Positions 63,776-64,000 of a stretch of DNA of 64,000 nucleotides are shown here, piece by piece. This DNA comes from Hydractinia symbiolongicarpus (taxonomy: Eukaryota; Cnidaria; Hydrozoa; Anthoathecata; Hydractiniidae): positions 6,014,001 to 6,078,000 of the forward strand of contig NC_079883.1 in assembly GCF_029227915.1 (NCBI RefSeq). The letters are read 5' to 3'. The position numbers were made by a program, and so were the translations under genes. Numbering within the stretch: the stretch's first letter is position 1; the number at the start of each line of letters is the position of its first letter. The notes below the pieces were generated by a model. That model was not told the origin of the DNA and ran no database searches. It saw only the letters and a program-made list of their open reading frames with translations.

Positions 63776-64000
63776 CTTTTTTATTGCCTAATTTTATTGT
63801 TCTTTGCTCACGTGGTCCATGTCAGGGAAAGCCCTTTTCATCCGACTATTCCAGCGAGTGGTTTCACTCACCCTAACAAACATTAGTAAACTATTAAAGT
63901 TTTTACCATAGTAAGATGTGGCCAAGCTTGCTAAACAACTCACAGATAATTTAAAATGGCCTCCGAAACGATTAGTCACATTGTAATATTTAAACTCGGG

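Larger units (their letters stand above)
61202..64000. other. Region downstream of CFAP36
   Basis: It begins with the probable CFAP36 3' UTR (AATAAA at 61523-61528). A polar, basic open frame at about 61990-62177 (KIPSSSLKKAKNSRQNSSN to KIKRKISISA, then TAG) could be a terminal exon but has no recognised partner. It also holds an interspersed repeat (63081-63214) and hairpin structures (63671-63775). Nothing else was supported. Confidence 0.4.

Noticed and set aside
1-64000. CRISPR arrays, operons, ribosome-binding sites or other bacterial features
   Set aside because: The DNA is clearly eukaryotic with spliced genes; the tandem repeats seen lack spacer structure.

Overview
The window reads as nuclear DNA of an early-branching animal, most probably a cnidarian and perhaps a hydrozoan. 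The evidence is AT-rich DNA with many short GT-AG introns, a pair of astacin metalloproteases each ending in a ShK domain, a claudin-like four-helix gene, and a foldback repeat beginning CAACCTCGTCCCC that I associate with cnidarian genomes. The species call is inference. Gene models were built by joining exons by eye. Every complete model closes in frame: exon lengths sum to a multiple of three and splice phases agree.

Layout, left to right. 110-5240 (minus): a decayed Ty3/Gypsy-type retrotransposon interrupted by a hAT-like DNA transposon (1062-2714) and by the 3' end of a non-LTR element (about 2902-3142), each with recognisable target duplications. 6423-23136 (plus): RPAP1, 25 visible exons, about 1,263 residues; the extreme N-terminus was not found. 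A second copy of the same non-LTR tail sits in its second visible intron. 25789-26340 (minus): the longest single open frame, 183 codons, unrecognised. 30669-34810 (minus) and 35352-38949 (plus): two astacin-ShK proteases, head to head and 541 bp apart, with the same intron phases. 40083-41497 (plus): a claudin-like four-helix membrane protein, 244 aa. 45340-47778 (minus): glycine N-methyltransferase, five exons, plus a diverged duplicate of its first exon 1 kb upstream (48798-49030) that splices in the same phase. 51055-61201 (plus): CFAP36, eight exons, 408 aa. The rest is intergenic or intronic DNA rich in small foldback, tRNA-derived and other short repeats.

The genes do not form one pathway: a transcription-assembly factor, two secreted proteases, a membrane protein, a one-carbon enzyme and a ciliary protein. 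The strongest observations are (1) a tandem array of 3' splice sites before RPAP1 exon 23, in which the decoy acceptors run into a stop codon that is the TAG of the real acceptor; (2) two alternative first exons for one GNMT body; (3) the inverted astacin pair with a shared upstream region; (4) the nested transposons, whose conceptual removal leaves the host element in frame; (5) four copies of one foldback repeat within 1.1 kb between GNMT and CFAP36. I did not find a clearly new multi-gene system.
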